34,740 nucleotides of DNA, taken from Desulfobacteraceae bacterium. GTDB lineage: Bacteria > Desulfobacterota > Desulfobacteria > Desulfobacterales > Desulfobacteraceae. A program made the translations under genes and the position numbers. Under the pieces are notes generated by a model that was not told the origin of the DNA, ran no database searches, and saw only the letters and a program-made list of their open reading frames with translations. The stretch spans positions 1 to 34,740 of the forward strand of contig JAGLLQ010000010.1 of the NCBI GenBank assembly GCA_023140455.1. The letters run 5' to 3'. How positions within the stretch are numbered: position 1 is the stretch's first letter; each line of letters begins with the position of its first letter. Shown piece after piece: positions 8,502 through 17,345 of this stretch.

Positions 8502-9161
8502 TTAGAGAACTAACAAATATTTAAAAACAACCCAAAAATGACAAAAACTTCCCGATATAACAAACATATGCCATATTTCATGAAACCCGAAAACCCCTGG
8601 AAATGGATCAGGTTTTTTTATGGCATAAATCACTGCGCCGATGCTGTAAAAAAGCCCCCCAGCAAAAAGCCATGCTATACAGGCTCCTTGTAATGAAGTT
8701 ACTATTGGATATATTGCAACAATACAGACCCATCCCATAATTAAATAAATAATAGTAGAAACAGATCTTGGGACATTCATAAAAAATATTTTTATTACAA
8801 TGCCTGCAAATGCTAATCCCCAGACAACACCAAAAATGCTCCACCCCCATGGACCTCTTAAAGGTACAAGACATATAGGAGTATAAGTTCCGGCAATTAA
8901 AAGAAAAATCATAATATGGTCAATACGCCGTAAAATTGCAAGTTTTGAAGCAGAAATTTTCAATCCATGGTAAAGCGAACTTGAAGCAAACATCATTACA
9001 AGTGTAGAGCCAAAAATTGTAAAAGATACAATATGCCAGGCTGAGCCTTTCAATGTGGAAAAGACAATCAAAAGAGTCAGTCCCACGATCGAAGCAACTG
9101 CTCCTGCAGCATGGGAAATTGAATTAACAGGTTCTCGCAGGACATTATTAATATAACACAT
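8502..9161 (-). CDS. Hemolysin III / PAQR-family membrane protein
   Basis: A 219-residue integral membrane protein with seven predicted hydrophobic segments, the normal size for the family. Diagnostic motifs are REPVNSISHAAG at 9-20, SSSLYH ending at His65, RRIDH with Asp81, and FGFHEIWHMF with His194 and His198, followed by GSFCHF. In PAQR proteins the His residues after SxxxH and HxxxH bind zinc and the family is related to ceramidase-like hydrolases. Bacterial members (YqfA-like) are linked to membrane lipid homeostasis; direct haemolysin activity is doubtful. It is the first gene of a two-gene minus-strand unit with the M48 peptidase. The 247-base gap to the divergent aapJ gene should contain its promoter, but no convincing -35/-10 pair was seen. 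Confidence 0.9.
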   Translation of the reverse strand: MCYINNVLREPVNSISHAAGAVASIVGLTLLIVFSTLKGSAWHIVSFTIFGSTLVMMFASSSLYHGLKISASKLAILRRIDHIMIFLLIAGTYTPICLVPLRGPWGWSIFGVVWGLAFAGIVIKIFFMNVPRSVSTIIYLIMGWVCIVAIYPIVTSLQGACIAWLFAGGLFYSIGAVIYAIKKPDPFPGVFGFHEIWHMFVISGSFCHFWVVFKYLLVL

Positions 9162-9393
9162 GTTTATCTTCTTTCTAAAATTGTTAGTTAATATATGTAC
9201 TTTTTACATTTTTTTTCAAATATTTCAATCATCTTTATTTTAAAATAATTAAATCTCTATTTTTATATAAACTGCTATGCAAAAGATATTGGTTATGATA
9301 TGCAAAAAAGATGTTCAGTTCTTAAATCATTTTTTATTAAAAAATGAATATCTGTTTTATTCATTTGTAGATATGTCACTAATATAAACTTTT

Positions 9394-9400
9394 AGGAGGG
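9394..9400 (+). promoter_or_regulatory. Strong Shine-Dalgarno of aapJ-like gene
   Basis: AGGAGGG ends eight bases before the ATG at 9409. It is nearly a perfect anti-SD match and clearly stronger than the sites before the three downstream transporter genes. This agrees with high production of the periplasmic binding protein. Confidence 0.85.
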
Positions 9401-9408
9401 TATTAAGT

Positions 9409-10422
9409 ATGAAGTTCGTTAAATTTACTATCATTTGTTTCACTGTTTTTATGTTTGCAGCAATATCCATGGCTGGAACACTTGAAGACGTAAAAGCTAA
9501 AGGCTTTATCCAGGTTGGAGTCAATGGTAGTGTGTTCGGTTTTGGTAAAGCTGATGATAAAGGTGTTTGGAAAGGTCTAGATGTTGATTGTGCAAGAGCA
9601 GTCTCTGTCGCTGTTTTCGGTAGCCCTGACAAATTAAAATTCACTCCTCTTACAGCTAAGACAAGATTTACTGCATTACAGTCAGGAGAAATTGACATGC
9701 TTTTCAGAAATTGTACACAGACTTTAAGCAGAGACTCTGCTCTTGGTCTGGATTTCTGTGTTGTCAATTACTATGACGGTCAGGGATTCCTTATTCCTAA
9801 AAAACTTGGTGTAAAAAGTGCTAAAGAACTTGATGGAGCAACAGTCTGTGTTCTTCCAGGAACTACTACAGAGTTGAATGTTGCGGATTATTTCAGAGCA
9901 AATGGCATGAAAATGAATCCAGTTGTTATAGAAAATACAGCTGAACTTAACAAGGCTTTTTTCGCAGGCAGATGTGACTGTTTAACATCAGATGCTTCTC
10001 AACTTGCAGCGCAGCGTGCAGTTGCTCCAAACCCAGATGATTACATGATTCTTCCTGAAATTATTTCAAAAGAACCTTTGGCTCCTGCTGTTCGACATGG
10101 AGATAACAAATGGAAAGATATTGTTAATTATGCTGTTCTTACCTTAATAAATGCTGAAGAATTTGGGATTACATCTAAAAATGTTGATAAAATGCTAAAA
10201 AGCAACAACCCAAAAATTCAGAGATTCTTAGGAGCTACTAAAGGTAATGGAAAAGCTCTTGGTATTGACGAAAATTTTGCTTATAATATAATTAAAATGG
10301 TTGGTAATTATGGCGAAATTTTTGAAAGAAATGTAGGTGTGAATACTCAACTTGGAATTGAAAGAGGGCTTAATGCACTTTGGACAGATGGTGGTCTGAT
10401 GTACTCTCCTCCATTTAAATAA
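9409..10422 (+). CDS. aapJ: General L-amino-acid ABC transporter, periplasmic binding protein (AapJ-like)
   Basis: A 337-residue solute-binding protein. Residues 1-22 form a signal peptide (Lys-containing start, hydrophobic core, ending SMA before GTLEDVKAKG). The mature part matches family 3 amino-acid-binding proteins of the AapJ/BztA type: GVNGSVFGFG, WKGLDVDCARAVSVAVFG, LTAKTRFTALQSGEIDML and the NCTQTLSRD segment. The C-terminal LGIERGLNALWTDGGLMYSPPF is the conserved end of AapJ. It captures L-amino acids in the periplasm and delivers them to the two permeases encoded next. A hairpin with a T-run directly after the gene should keep binding-protein mRNA more abundant than the permease mRNA. 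Exact ligand range cannot be told from sequence; polar amino acids are usual for the family. Confidence 0.92.
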   Translation: MKFVKFTIICFTVFMFAAISMAGTLEDVKAKGFIQVGVNGSVFGFGKADDKGVWKGLDVDCARAVSVAVFGSPDKLKFTPLTAKTRFTALQSGEIDMLFRNCTQTLSRDSALGLDFCVVNYYDGQGFLIPKKLGVKSAKELDGATVCVLPGTTTELNVADYFRANGMKMNPVVIENTAELNKAFFAGRCDCLTSDASQLAAQRAVAPNPDDYMILPEIISKEPLAPAVRHGDNKWKDIVNYAVLTLINAEEFGITSKNVDKMLKSNNPKIQRFLGATKGNGKALGIDENFAYNIIKMVGNYGEIFERNVGVNTQLGIERGLNALWTDGGLMYSPPFK

Positions 10423-10437
10423 TAAAATTATAAGTTT

Positions 10438-10476
10438 AGTATGGTGCAATTACCTATAATTGCACCATACTTTTTT
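10438..10476 (+). terminator. Intrinsic terminator/attenuator inside the aap operon
   Basis: A perfect 15-bp inverted repeat (10438-10452 with 10457-10471) with a four-base loop CCTA, and a six-T run at 10471-10476. It lies between the binding-protein stop and the first permease start. It should terminate most transcripts after aapJ and let a fraction read through, or stabilise the 3' end of the aapJ message after processing. Confidence 0.88.
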
Positions 10477-10498
10477 AAAAAAATAATTAGAAAGTATA

Positions 10499-11683
10499 AT
10501 GAATAAAGCTATTAATACTAAAAATTCTGACCATATATCGTTCTGGTATGATCCGGATAAAAGATCGATCCTTTATCAAATCGGAGCGGCTTGTTTATTT
10601 GCTTTTGTAGCATGGTACCTTGTTTCTAACACAATGGCCAATCTCGAAAAACAATCAATTGCCACAGGATTCGGATTCTTAAACAATGAAGCAGCCTTTG
10701 AAATTGGAGAATCTTTAATTGAGTATTCAGCAGCTGACCGGTATATGAGAGCTCTTTCAGTCGGCTTTTTAAATACTTTACTCGTATCATTTATTGGTGT
10801 TACATTAACTGTTATTTTAGGGACATTTCTCGGAATAGCAAGATTATCAAAGAACTGGCTTGTTAACAAATGTGCAGCAGGCTACATTGAATTATTTCAA
10901 GATATTCCTGTCCTTTTACAACTTTTTTTCTGGTATGCTTTTTTTTATGAAATGCTGCCCTCTCCCAGATCTGCTTTAAGTCCCTTTGAAGGTTTGTTCC
11001 TATGTAATAGAGGATTAATATTCGGAATCCCACAAGCCCACCCTGTTTATAAATATATGTTTCTTGCTGTAATTATTGCTGTTGTTATTATTTTTTTAAT
11101 AAAAACATGGGCAAAAAAAAGACAAGAAAAAACAGGTAAACAATTTCCAATTTTTTTCACCTCTATCTTTTTAATAATTGGATTTCCCTTTATATGTTGG
11201 ATCTTTGGCGGGGCTCCAACTGAAATGAGTTTGCCTGCATTAAAAGGATTTAACTTTAAGGGTGGATTAACTATCAGCCCCGAATTCGCAGCACTCTTAT
11301 TGGGACTTGTTCTATATACTGCAGCTTTTGTTGCAGAAGTTGTTAGGGCTGGAATTCAATCAGTAAATAAAGGTCAGACTGAAGCTGCGATGGCCATTGG
11401 CTTAAAACCTGGCAAGGTTTTAAATCTAATAATTCTGCCCCAGGCATTAAGAGTTATTATCCCTCCTTTAACAAGTCAAATGCTTAATCTGACAAAAAAC
11501 AGTTCCCTGGCAGTAGCCATAGGATATCCAGATTTTGTTTCTGTTGCCGGAACAGCAATTAATCAGACAGGGCAGGCAATTGAGGGAGTTATGTTAATTA
11601 TGATTGTATATCTAATATTCAGTCTTTCGACCTCTGCTTTTATGAACTGGTATAATAAAAAAATGGCAATAGTAGAAAGGTAA
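10499..11683 (+). CDS. aapQ: Amino-acid ABC transporter permease 1 (AapQ-like)
   Basis: A 394-residue inner-membrane permease of the His/Glu/Gln/Arg/opine family. The FGFLNNEAAFEIGESLIEYSA segment (residues 58-78) and the long loop between membrane segments are typical of AapQ rather than short GlnP-type permeases. The EAA loop that touches the ATPase is seen in QTEAAMAIGLKPGKVLNLIILPQALR. It pairs with the next permease to form the translocation pore. The ATG at 10499 follows the internal terminator by about 20 bases with only a weak ribosome binding site, in keeping with lower expression than aapJ. Confidence 0.92.
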   Translation: MNKAINTKNSDHISFWYDPDKRSILYQIGAACLFAFVAWYLVSNTMANLEKQSIATGFGFLNNEAAFEIGESLIEYSAADRYMRALSVGFLNTLLVSFIGVTLTVILGTFLGIARLSKNWLVNKCAAGYIELFQDIPVLLQLFFWYAFFYEMLPSPRSALSPFEGLFLCNRGLIFGIPQAHPVYKYMFLAVIIAVVIIFLIKTWAKKRQEKTGKQFPIFFTSIFLIIGFPFICWIFGGAPTEMSLPALKGFNFKGGLTISPEFAALLLGLVLYTAAFVAEVVRAGIQSVNKGQTEAAMAIGLKPGKVLNLIILPQALRVIIPPLTSQMLNLTKNSSLAVAIGYPDFVSVAGTAINQTGQAIEGVMLIMIVYLIFSLSTSAFMNWYNKKMAIVER

Positions 11684-11703
11684 CAGCTATAAAACAGGTT
11701 TTT

Positions 11704-12795
11704 ATGGAATCAAATACAATAAATGAAAATAAGGCAATAATTAAACCTCCAATATCAAGTGTTGGGTTTATAGGATGGATCAGAGAAAATTTGTTCAGCA
11801 GCCCCTTGAACACTGCATTAACAATCATTATTATCAGTATTTTATGGTTTTCAATCATTCCTTTTTTAAATTGGGCTTTTATAGATAGTTGCTGGCATCC
11901 TGACGCTAATTGCCGAGAAACCAATGGTGCATGCTGGTCTATAATTTCAAGTAATTATAAAATTATTCTATTTGGGTTTTACCCTCAGGATATATTGTGG
12001 CGCCCCATTACTGCAATTGTCCTGTTGATATCATTGCTAGTCATAAGCAGAAATAGAAATTTTTGGAATAAAATCCTTGGATATTCCTGGATTATTGGCT
12101 TGATTGTGATGGGAATACTATTAAAAGGTGGTATTTTAGGGCTTGAATCTGTTGAAATTGGAAAATGGGGAGGGATTATCCTTACATTGCTTCTCTCTGT
12201 TTTTGGTTTGACAGCAGCATATCCACTAGGAATTATTCTCGCACTTGGACGACAGTCAGAGATGCCGGTTATTAAAACATTCTGCATCTTTTATATTGAA
12301 CTGATACGTGGTGTTCCTCTCATCAGTTTATTATTTATGTCATCTGTAGTCTTTCCATTATTTTTGCCTGAGGGTGTCTCAATAAATGGGATCTTAAGAG
12401 CACAGGTTGCAATTATAATGTTTACAGCAGCCTATATTGCAGAGGTTGTCAGAGGTGGCTTACAGGGGATGAATAAAGGTCAGTTTGAAGCAGCTGATTC
12501 CATTGGATTGAATTATTTGCAGACTATGAGACTGATAATTCTACCCCAGGCACTAAAAATAGTTATTCCACCATCTGTCAGTGTTTTAATTTCTGCTTTT
12601 AAAGATACATCCCTTGTTGTTATAATCGGTTTATATGATTTATTGAAAACAACACAATCAACATTGTCTGAACCCAAATGGATGGGGTTTTCAGCAGAAG
12701 CATACATATTTATTGCAATAATTTATTTTGTATGCTGCTTTTTTATGTCTAACTATAGTAGAAAACTGGAAAAAGAACTTGACACTGGTTTATAA
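11704..12795 (+). CDS. aapM: Amino-acid ABC transporter permease 2 (AapM-like)
   Basis: A 363-residue inner-membrane permease. The periplasmic stretch with CRETNGACWSII and FGFYPQDILWRP (residues about 75-105) is characteristic of AapM. The C-terminal half contains the permease core and the EAA loop QFEAADSIGLNYLQTMRLIILPQALK. Several hydrophobic segments are evident (about 34-60, 100-115, 130-150, 160-185, 200-220, 325-350). It starts 20 bases after aapQ and should form the heterodimeric channel with it. Confidence 0.92.
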   Translation: MESNTINENKAIIKPPISSVGFIGWIRENLFSSPLNTALTIIIISILWFSIIPFLNWAFIDSCWHPDANCRETNGACWSIISSNYKIILFGFYPQDILWRPITAIVLLISLLVISRNRNFWNKILGYSWIIGLIVMGILLKGGILGLESVEIGKWGGIILTLLLSVFGLTAAYPLGIILALGRQSEMPVIKTFCIFYIELIRGVPLISLLFMSSVVFPLFLPEGVSINGILRAQVAIIMFTAAYIAEVVRGGLQGMNKGQFEAADSIGLNYLQTMRLIILPQALKIVIPPSVSVLISAFKDTSLVVIIGLYDLLKTTQSTLSEPKWMGFSAEAYIFIAIIYFVCCFFMSNYSRKLEKELDTGL

Positions 12796-12831
12796 AAATT
12801 ATTAACAATTTTATTTATAAAGCGATTATTT

Positions 12832-13605
12832 ATGAGCGAAGAAAAAAATAAAAAAAATGATATTTCAAGTGAAGATACAGTAATTGAAATTATCAATATG
12901 CACAAATGGTATGGTGATTTCCATGTTTTAAATGATATTAACCTCAATGTTAAAAGAAGTGAACGTATTGTTGTTTGCGGTCCATCCGGATCTGGTAAAT
13001 CAACACTAATAAGATGCGTAAACAGACTTGAGGAGCATCAGAAAGGTCAAATCATTGTAGATGGTATTGAACTCACCAAAGACCTTAAAAACATTGAAAA
13101 AGTAAGATCAGAAGTTGGAATGGTTTTCCAGCATTTCAATCTATTTCCCCATCTAACTATTATTGAGAATTTATCAATAGGGCCTATCTGGGTTAGAAAA
13201 ATACCTAAAAAAGAAGCTGAAGAGACTGCAATGTACTACCTTGAAAAAGTACAGATTGCAGAACAGGCTGCAAAATTCCCCGGTCAATTATCAGGTGGGC
13301 AACAGCAAAGAGTCGCAATTGCAAGAAGTCTTTGTATGAAACCCAATATAATGCTTTTTGATGAAGCTACATCAGCTCTTGACCCTGAAATGGTAAAAGA
13401 AGTTCTTGATGTTATGATCAGCCTTGCACAAGACGGAATGACTATGATTGTTGTAACACATGAGATGGGTTTTGCTAAAAGTGTTGCACACAGGGTTCTT
13501 TTTATGGATGAAGGAGAAATCATAGAAGAAAATGAGCCTGAAGAATTTTTCAATAATCCTCAAAATGACAGAACAAAACTCTTTTTAAGCCAAATTTTAT
13601 ATTAA
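12832..13605 (+). CDS. aapP: Amino-acid ABC transporter ATP-binding protein (AapP/GlnQ-like)
   Basis: A 257-residue ABC ATPase with every catalytic motif: Walker [10 protein letters not shown] at 50-58, Q-loop Gln100, signature LSGGQ at 153-157, Walker B IMLFDE at 173-178, and switch His210 in VVTHEMGFA. The sequence style ([38 protein letters not shown]) is that of polar-amino-acid transporters. It powers uptake through AapQM and completes the four-gene set. The first 16 residues are a charged Lys/Asn/Asp-rich extension without a defined role. The operon ends at the hairpin downstream. Confidence 0.94.
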   Translation: MSEEKNKKNDISSEDTVIEIINMHKWYGDFHVLNDINLNVKRSERIVVCGPSGSGKSTLIRCVNRLEEHQKGQIIVDGIELTKDLKNIEKVRSEVGMVFQHFNLFPHLTIIENLSIGPIWVRKIPKKEAEETAMYYLEKVQIAEQAAKFPGQLSGGQQQRVAIARSLCMKPNIMLFDEATSALDPEMVKEVLDVMISLAQDGMTMIVVTHEMGFAKSVAHRVLFMDEGEIIEENEPEEFFNNPQNDRTKLFLSQILY

Positions 13606-13625
13606 TTTTTTTTAAAATCCTAAAC

Positions 13626-13670
13626 TAAAACAGGCTTTATTATAAATTTCAAATAATAAAGCCTGTTTTA
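13626..13670. terminator. Hairpin terminator between convergent aapP and 2-oxoacid oxidoreductase genes
   Basis: A 17-bp perfect inverted repeat (13626-13642 with 13654-13670) with an 11-base loop. The arms end in T- and A-runs, so it may act in both directions between the two convergent operons. The T-tract on the plus strand is short and partly inside the stem. Confidence 0.75.
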
Positions 13671-13684
13671 TATTTAATTATCAT

Positions 13685-15001
13685 TTACTGAGCAACTTTA
13701 TTAATAATTTCAATTGAAGAATCAATAATTTTAGTTTTACCCTTAAATTGAAATTCTACAGCTTTTTTTAACATATTTAAATCAATAATATTTCCCATTG
13801 CAGCAAGTGCTGCTAATGTACCTAAAGCTCTATCAGCTAATTTAATTTTTAATTCTTTAAAATCAATATTGATAATATTTGAATTAGCTGAATTTATTCC
13901 ATTGATTTCAAGATCTTTTGCCTTAATTACCACAGTTTTATCTGACAATTTTTCAAAAAGATCTTTTCTTCTTTTAACACCTTGTTCTGATATAGCAATT
14001 ATTATATCAGGGCTCTCAATTCCTGAGAAATTAACTTCTCTATCTTGTAATACTATTTCTGTAACTGAATGACCTCTTAATACGGTGATGGGGTAATCAC
14101 TTTTTTGAGTTGCATCAAGTCCAGATATTATAGCTGCTAATGCTAACAACTCACCTGCAGTAATTATACGCTGCCCTGCGCCCCCCAGAAGGATAATTTC
14201 TTTTCGCCCGGAAAATAATTTTTCAGCTTCTATGGGAATTACTTTATCTATTATTTGAGGAACACCTGCGTTTTTGTATTTTTCTGATTCTTCAAAATAT
14301 CTTTCAGTGTACTCTTTAATATTGTTTGAAGAGTCACCATTAAACTTTGGCATTTTTTCAATTAATGTATCAATATCTTTTGGAACAATTTTATTGCTTT
14401 TTGTATATCTGCCGGTACATATCCCCATGATATCTAGCATGGAAAAACCTTTGAAATTAATGGCTTTTTCCAACTTGGTTGAAAGGTCCTTTTGATAACA
14501 CGAAAGCCTGTTAATATATTGCCCTCCAGCTCCTTTAGCAAGAAGACATGGATCAATTGGATTATCAATTTTATTTAAGAAACCTGATGCCAAAACAGCA
14601 TGTTCTGGCGAAGTTGAAGATGCCTGCCCGCCTGTCATACCATAATTAAAATTATTCAATACAAGTAATGTCAGGTCAATATTTTTTCTGATTGTATTAA
14701 TAAAATGAGCTCCGCCAATTCCAAGCCCACCATCTCCCATAGTTACAATAACTTTGAGATCCGGGATAGCCATCTTTAAACCAACAGCATAAGTTAATGC
14801 CCTGCCATGTAGTCCATGTAGTGCATGGGTATTAAAAAAAGTATCAAAAAGACCGGAACAGCCGATATCGCTGACAATTACAACCTCTGACTCTTCAATC
14901 CCCATATTTATAAGTGCTTTATCTAATGCATGTACTACTTTTTCATGGGAACACCCAGGGCAGAATACAAGTGGACGTTCTTTATTTATAAAAGTTTTCA
15001 T
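13685..15001 (-). CDS. 2-oxoacid:acceptor oxidoreductase, fused beta-gamma subunit
   Basis: A 438-residue protein with two domains. Residues 1-210 are the TPP-binding beta subunit: CPGC (Cys14, Cys17), Cys48 and Cys195 supply four ligands for a [4Fe-4S] cluster, GDGG at 89-92 and NNFNYGMTGGQ at 116-126 bind Mg-TPP. Residues about 267-430 are a gamma-type domain (EIILLGGAGQRIITAGELLALAA, then ITVLRGHSVTEIVLQDREVNFSG). These are usually separate polypeptides in four-subunit enzymes. With the alpha subunit encoded just upstream it should oxidatively decarboxylate a 2-oxoacid to acyl-CoA and reduce ferredoxin. The KOR/VOR-like sequence suggests 2-oxoglutarate or branched-chain 2-oxoacids, but the substrate is unproven. 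The start codon overlaps the alpha stop by one base (TAATG). Confidence 0.9.
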   Translation of the reverse strand: MKTFINKERPLVFCPGCSHEKVVHALDKALINMGIEESEVVIVSDIGCSGLFDTFFNTHALHGLHGRALTYAVGLKMAIPDLKVIVTMGDGGLGIGGAHFINTIRKNIDLTLLVLNNFNYGMTGGQASSTSPEHAVLASGFLNKIDNPIDPCLLAKGAGGQYINRLSCYQKDLSTKLEKAINFKGFSMLDIMGICTGRYTKSNKIVPKDIDTLIEKMPKFNGDSSNNIKEYTERYFEESEKYKNAGVPQIIDKVIPIEAEKLFSGRKEIILLGGAGQRIITAGELLALAAIISGLDATQKSDYPITVLRGHSVTEIVLQDREVNFSGIESPDIIIAISEQGVKRRKDLFEKLSDKTVVIKAKDLEINGINSANSNIINIDFKELKIKLADRALGTLAALAAMGNIIDLNMLKKAVEFQFKGKTKIIDSSIEIINKVAQ

Positions 15002-16116
15002 TATTTAATAACCTCTAAAATCTCATGGGGTTTGATCAGGCTCCCATTCATTCTTCCAAGAAATTGAACATTTTTATCAGGTAATACTCGTCTGATTTCA
15101 TTTACGTATTGTCCCTGATTCATCTCAATAACCAGTATATTATTATAATTTTCAGCTTTTTCTCTAATGAGAGCTTCACATACCGGCCATAAAGTTTTAA
15201 GAGTCAAAACAGAAATATTCTTTGATGTTGTTTCAGCTATATGTGAAGCTTCAATGGCTGAAGAGGATGAAATTCCATATGTAATAATCAAAGTATCGCT
15301 ATCTTGCTTAATTATTTCATCATAAAATAAAAATTCATCTAAAGATTTTTCAACCTTTTTTTGAAGTCTTAAATTAATATTTGAGATTTCTTCAGGATCA
15401 ATTGTTATATATCCATTGATGCCATGTGTGGAAGAAGTTTGGCGAACCAGAGTTTCAGAGCCAATTGGTAAAAATGGCGGGGCTATATCGTCAGAATCTG
15501 TTTCAAATGGTAAAAACTTATCAGCATTTTCAGCTTGAACCCTGTTAATAATTTCAGGTAGTTTCACAGCATTTAGATCAACGCTTTTTTTTGTTAAAGC
15601 TATCTCCTTGTTGGACAGAACAAATACAGGACATCGTAATTTCTCAGCAATATTAAATGCATTGATAGTTAATAAATAACAATCTAATACATCAGCCGGA
15701 GCAAGAACATATGCAGGAATTCCACCTGTATTGCAATATCTGACAAAGTTGACATCACCATCAGCACCTTTAGTTGCAGATCCAGTTGAAGGTCCTAACC
15801 TTTGGACATCAATAATTACAAGAGGAATTTCACTGCCTATTGCAAATGAAATATTTTCACTGTAAAGACTTATCCCGGGACCAGATGTTGCAGTCATTGT
15901 TTTTTTCCCGGCCATGGCCGCACCAATACAATATCCAATTGATGCAATTTCATCTTCGCCCTGAAGGCATACGCCATCTTCGGCCGGTAAAGCATTCAAC
16001 ATATAATTATATATGGAAGTTGCAGGTGTGATGGGATAACCTGCAAAAAAATTACAACCAGCTGCAATTGCGCCTGCAGCACAAGCGTCATTTCCATCAA
16101 TAAAATTAGTACTCAT
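15001..16116 (-). CDS. 2-oxoacid:acceptor oxidoreductase, alpha subunit
   Basis: A 371-residue alpha subunit (pyruvate-ferredoxin oxidoreductase domain I plus domain II). Near the N-terminus AGYPITPATS (25-34) and GEDEIASIGYCIGAAMAGKKTMTATSGPG are the TPP-interacting signatures. SATKGADGDVNFVRYCNTGG resembles KorA/VorB enzymes. The start was set at 16116 and not at the further upstream ATG (16143), because TTAAGGAGGG lies just before it on the minus strand. With the fused beta-gamma partner it forms the core oxidoreductase; no ferredoxin-like delta gene lies beside it. It is divergent from argC, with a 133-base gap that should hold both promoters. Confidence 0.9.
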   Translation of the reverse strand: MSTNFIDGNDACAAGAIAAGCNFFAGYPITPATSIYNYMLNALPAEDGVCLQGEDEIASIGYCIGAAMAGKKTMTATSGPGISLYSENISFAIGSEIPLVIIDVQRLGPSTGSATKGADGDVNFVRYCNTGGIPAYVLAPADVLDCYLLTINAFNIAEKLRCPVFVLSNKEIALTKKSVDLNAVKLPEIINRVQAENADKFLPFETDSDDIAPPFLPIGSETLVRQTSSTHGINGYITIDPEEISNINLRLQKKVEKSLDEFLFYDEIIKQDSDTLIITYGISSSSAIEASHIAETTSKNISVLTLKTLWPVCEALIREKAENYNNILVIEMNQGQYVNEIRRVLPDKNVQFLGRMNGSLIKPHEILEVIK

Positions 16117-16120
16117 CAAA

Positions 16121-16130
16121 CCCTCCTTAA
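16121..16130 (-). promoter_or_regulatory. Shine-Dalgarno that fixes the start of the alpha-subunit gene
   Basis: On the minus strand TTAAGGAGGG ends four bases before the ATG at 16116. This supports that start over the in-frame ATG at 16143, which has no such site. Confidence 0.8.
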
Positions 16131-16249
16131 AAGTTTGAAACATAATATATTAAGTGGTTTTGTTTGTCTATTTAATTATTGAAAATTATTGAACAATTTG
16201 TTAATTGATACTTTGGTTGTAAATTTTAAAATAACTGGAATTATAAATT

Positions 16250-17275
16250 ATGATTAAAGTAGGAATTATTGGAGCAACCGGATATACCGGAGCAGAACTT
16301 ATTAAATTAATTCATAACCATCCTGAAACAGAACTTTCAGTGATCACATCAAGAACTTTTGAAGGACAACCCATTTCAAATGTTTTTCCAGTCTTTAATA
16401 ATATTATTGACAATAAATGCCACCGTCTTGATGTTGACCTGATATCTGAGCAGACAGATGTTGTTTTCCTCTGTCTTCCCCATAAGATTTCTATGGAGTA
16501 TGTCCCTCAATTTTTCAAAAACGGGATTAAAGTAATTGATCTTTCTGCAGATTATCGATTTAATAATGCTGCAACCTATGAATCTGCATACCAGGCACAT
16601 AATTCAAAACAGCTTTTAGACTTGAGTGTTTATGGACTAAGTGAAATTTATAAAAAAGAAATTGAAAATGCCGATATTATTGGCAACCCAGGATGTTATC
16701 CAACAAGCTTTCTCCTCCCAATGATACCTCTTATAAAAGAAAAAATAATTGATTCTAAATTTATAATCTCAGACTCAAAATCCGGGGTAAGCGGGGCTGG
16801 CAGGTCACCTTCCATTGCAACCCACTTTTGTGAAACAAATGAATCCTTTAAACCATATAAAATCGCAAATCACAGACATACTCCTGAAATGGAGGAAAAA
16901 CTTACTGAAAATAGTGATCATAAAATCAATATAACTTTTGTTCCTCATTTACTTCCAATAACAAGAGGAATGTTAACTACAATTTATACAAATGTAATTG
17001 CAAAAACCACGAGAGCCAATATTGAAGAAATCTTTCGCGATTACTATAAGGATAAATATTTCATTAGACTTTTGCAAAAAGAGAAATTTCCTGATATACT
17101 AAGCGTTAAAAATACTAATTTTTGTGACATTGGGTTTCACAAAGATAATGATTCAGAAAGATTAATAATTGTTTCAGCCATTGATAATCTTCTAAAAGGC
17201 GCGGCAGGACAGGCCGTACAGAATATGAACTTAATTTTTAACTTTAAAGAGGATACTGGTTTAAAATCAATGTAA
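16250..17275 (+). CDS. argC: N-acetyl-gamma-glutamyl-phosphate reductase
   Basis: A 341-residue enzyme of normal length. The NADP-binding start is GIIGATGYTGAELIKL (5-20), and the active site Cys149 lies in GNPGCYPTSFLLP. Further ArgC landmarks are SGVSGAGRSP and the His-rich NHRHTPEMEE. It reduces N-acetylglutamyl-5-phosphate to the semialdehyde, the third step of arginine biosynthesis. No other arg gene is in the window, so the gene stands alone here. A weak GGAA at 16237-16240 is the likely ribosome binding site. Confidence 0.96.
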   Translation: MIKVGIIGATGYTGAELIKLIHNHPETELSVITSRTFEGQPISNVFPVFNNIIDNKCHRLDVDLISEQTDVVFLCLPHKISMEYVPQFFKNGIKVIDLSADYRFNNAATYESAYQAHNSKQLLDLSVYGLSEIYKKEIENADIIGNPGCYPTSFLLPMIPLIKEKIIDSKFIISDSKSGVSGAGRSPSIATHFCETNESFKPYKIANHRHTPEMEEKLTENSDHKINITFVPHLLPITRGMLTTIYTNVIAKTTRANIEEIFRDYYKDKYFIRLLQKEKFPDILSVKNTNFCDIGFHKDNDSERLIIVSAIDNLLKGAAGQAVQNMNLIFNFKEDTGLKSM

Positions 17276-17345
17276 AAGATTATTTGTTTTTTTTAATTTA
17301 ATAATCTCTTGACACAAGCCGATAATACCTTTAATAAAGGATGTG

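Noticed and set aside
9290..9304. GG...GC sigma-54-like element upstream of aapJ
   Set aside because: Spacing between GG and GC is nine bases, not ten, and the flanking consensus is absent.
9328..9346. Eight-bp AT hairpin upstream of aapJ as riboswitch or attenuator
   Set aside because: Composed almost only of A and T with a three-base loop; such structures are expected by chance in this AT-rich DNA.
9357..9767. 136-codon open frame on the minus strand over the start of aapJ
   Set aside because: Antisense to a well-supported binding protein with signal peptide and ribosome binding site; low-complexity Ser/Thr/Pro/Leu translation.
17277..17307. Inverted repeat AGATTATT/AATAATCT after argC as a terminator
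   Set aside because: Only eight AT-rich pairs, a 15-base loop that contains the T-run, and no T-run after the stem.
17309..17337. TTGACA with TAATAA as promoter for the M23 peptidase gene
   Set aside because: Spacing is 17 bases, but the start point would fall at about the start codon, leaving no room for a leader although a ribosome binding site is present.
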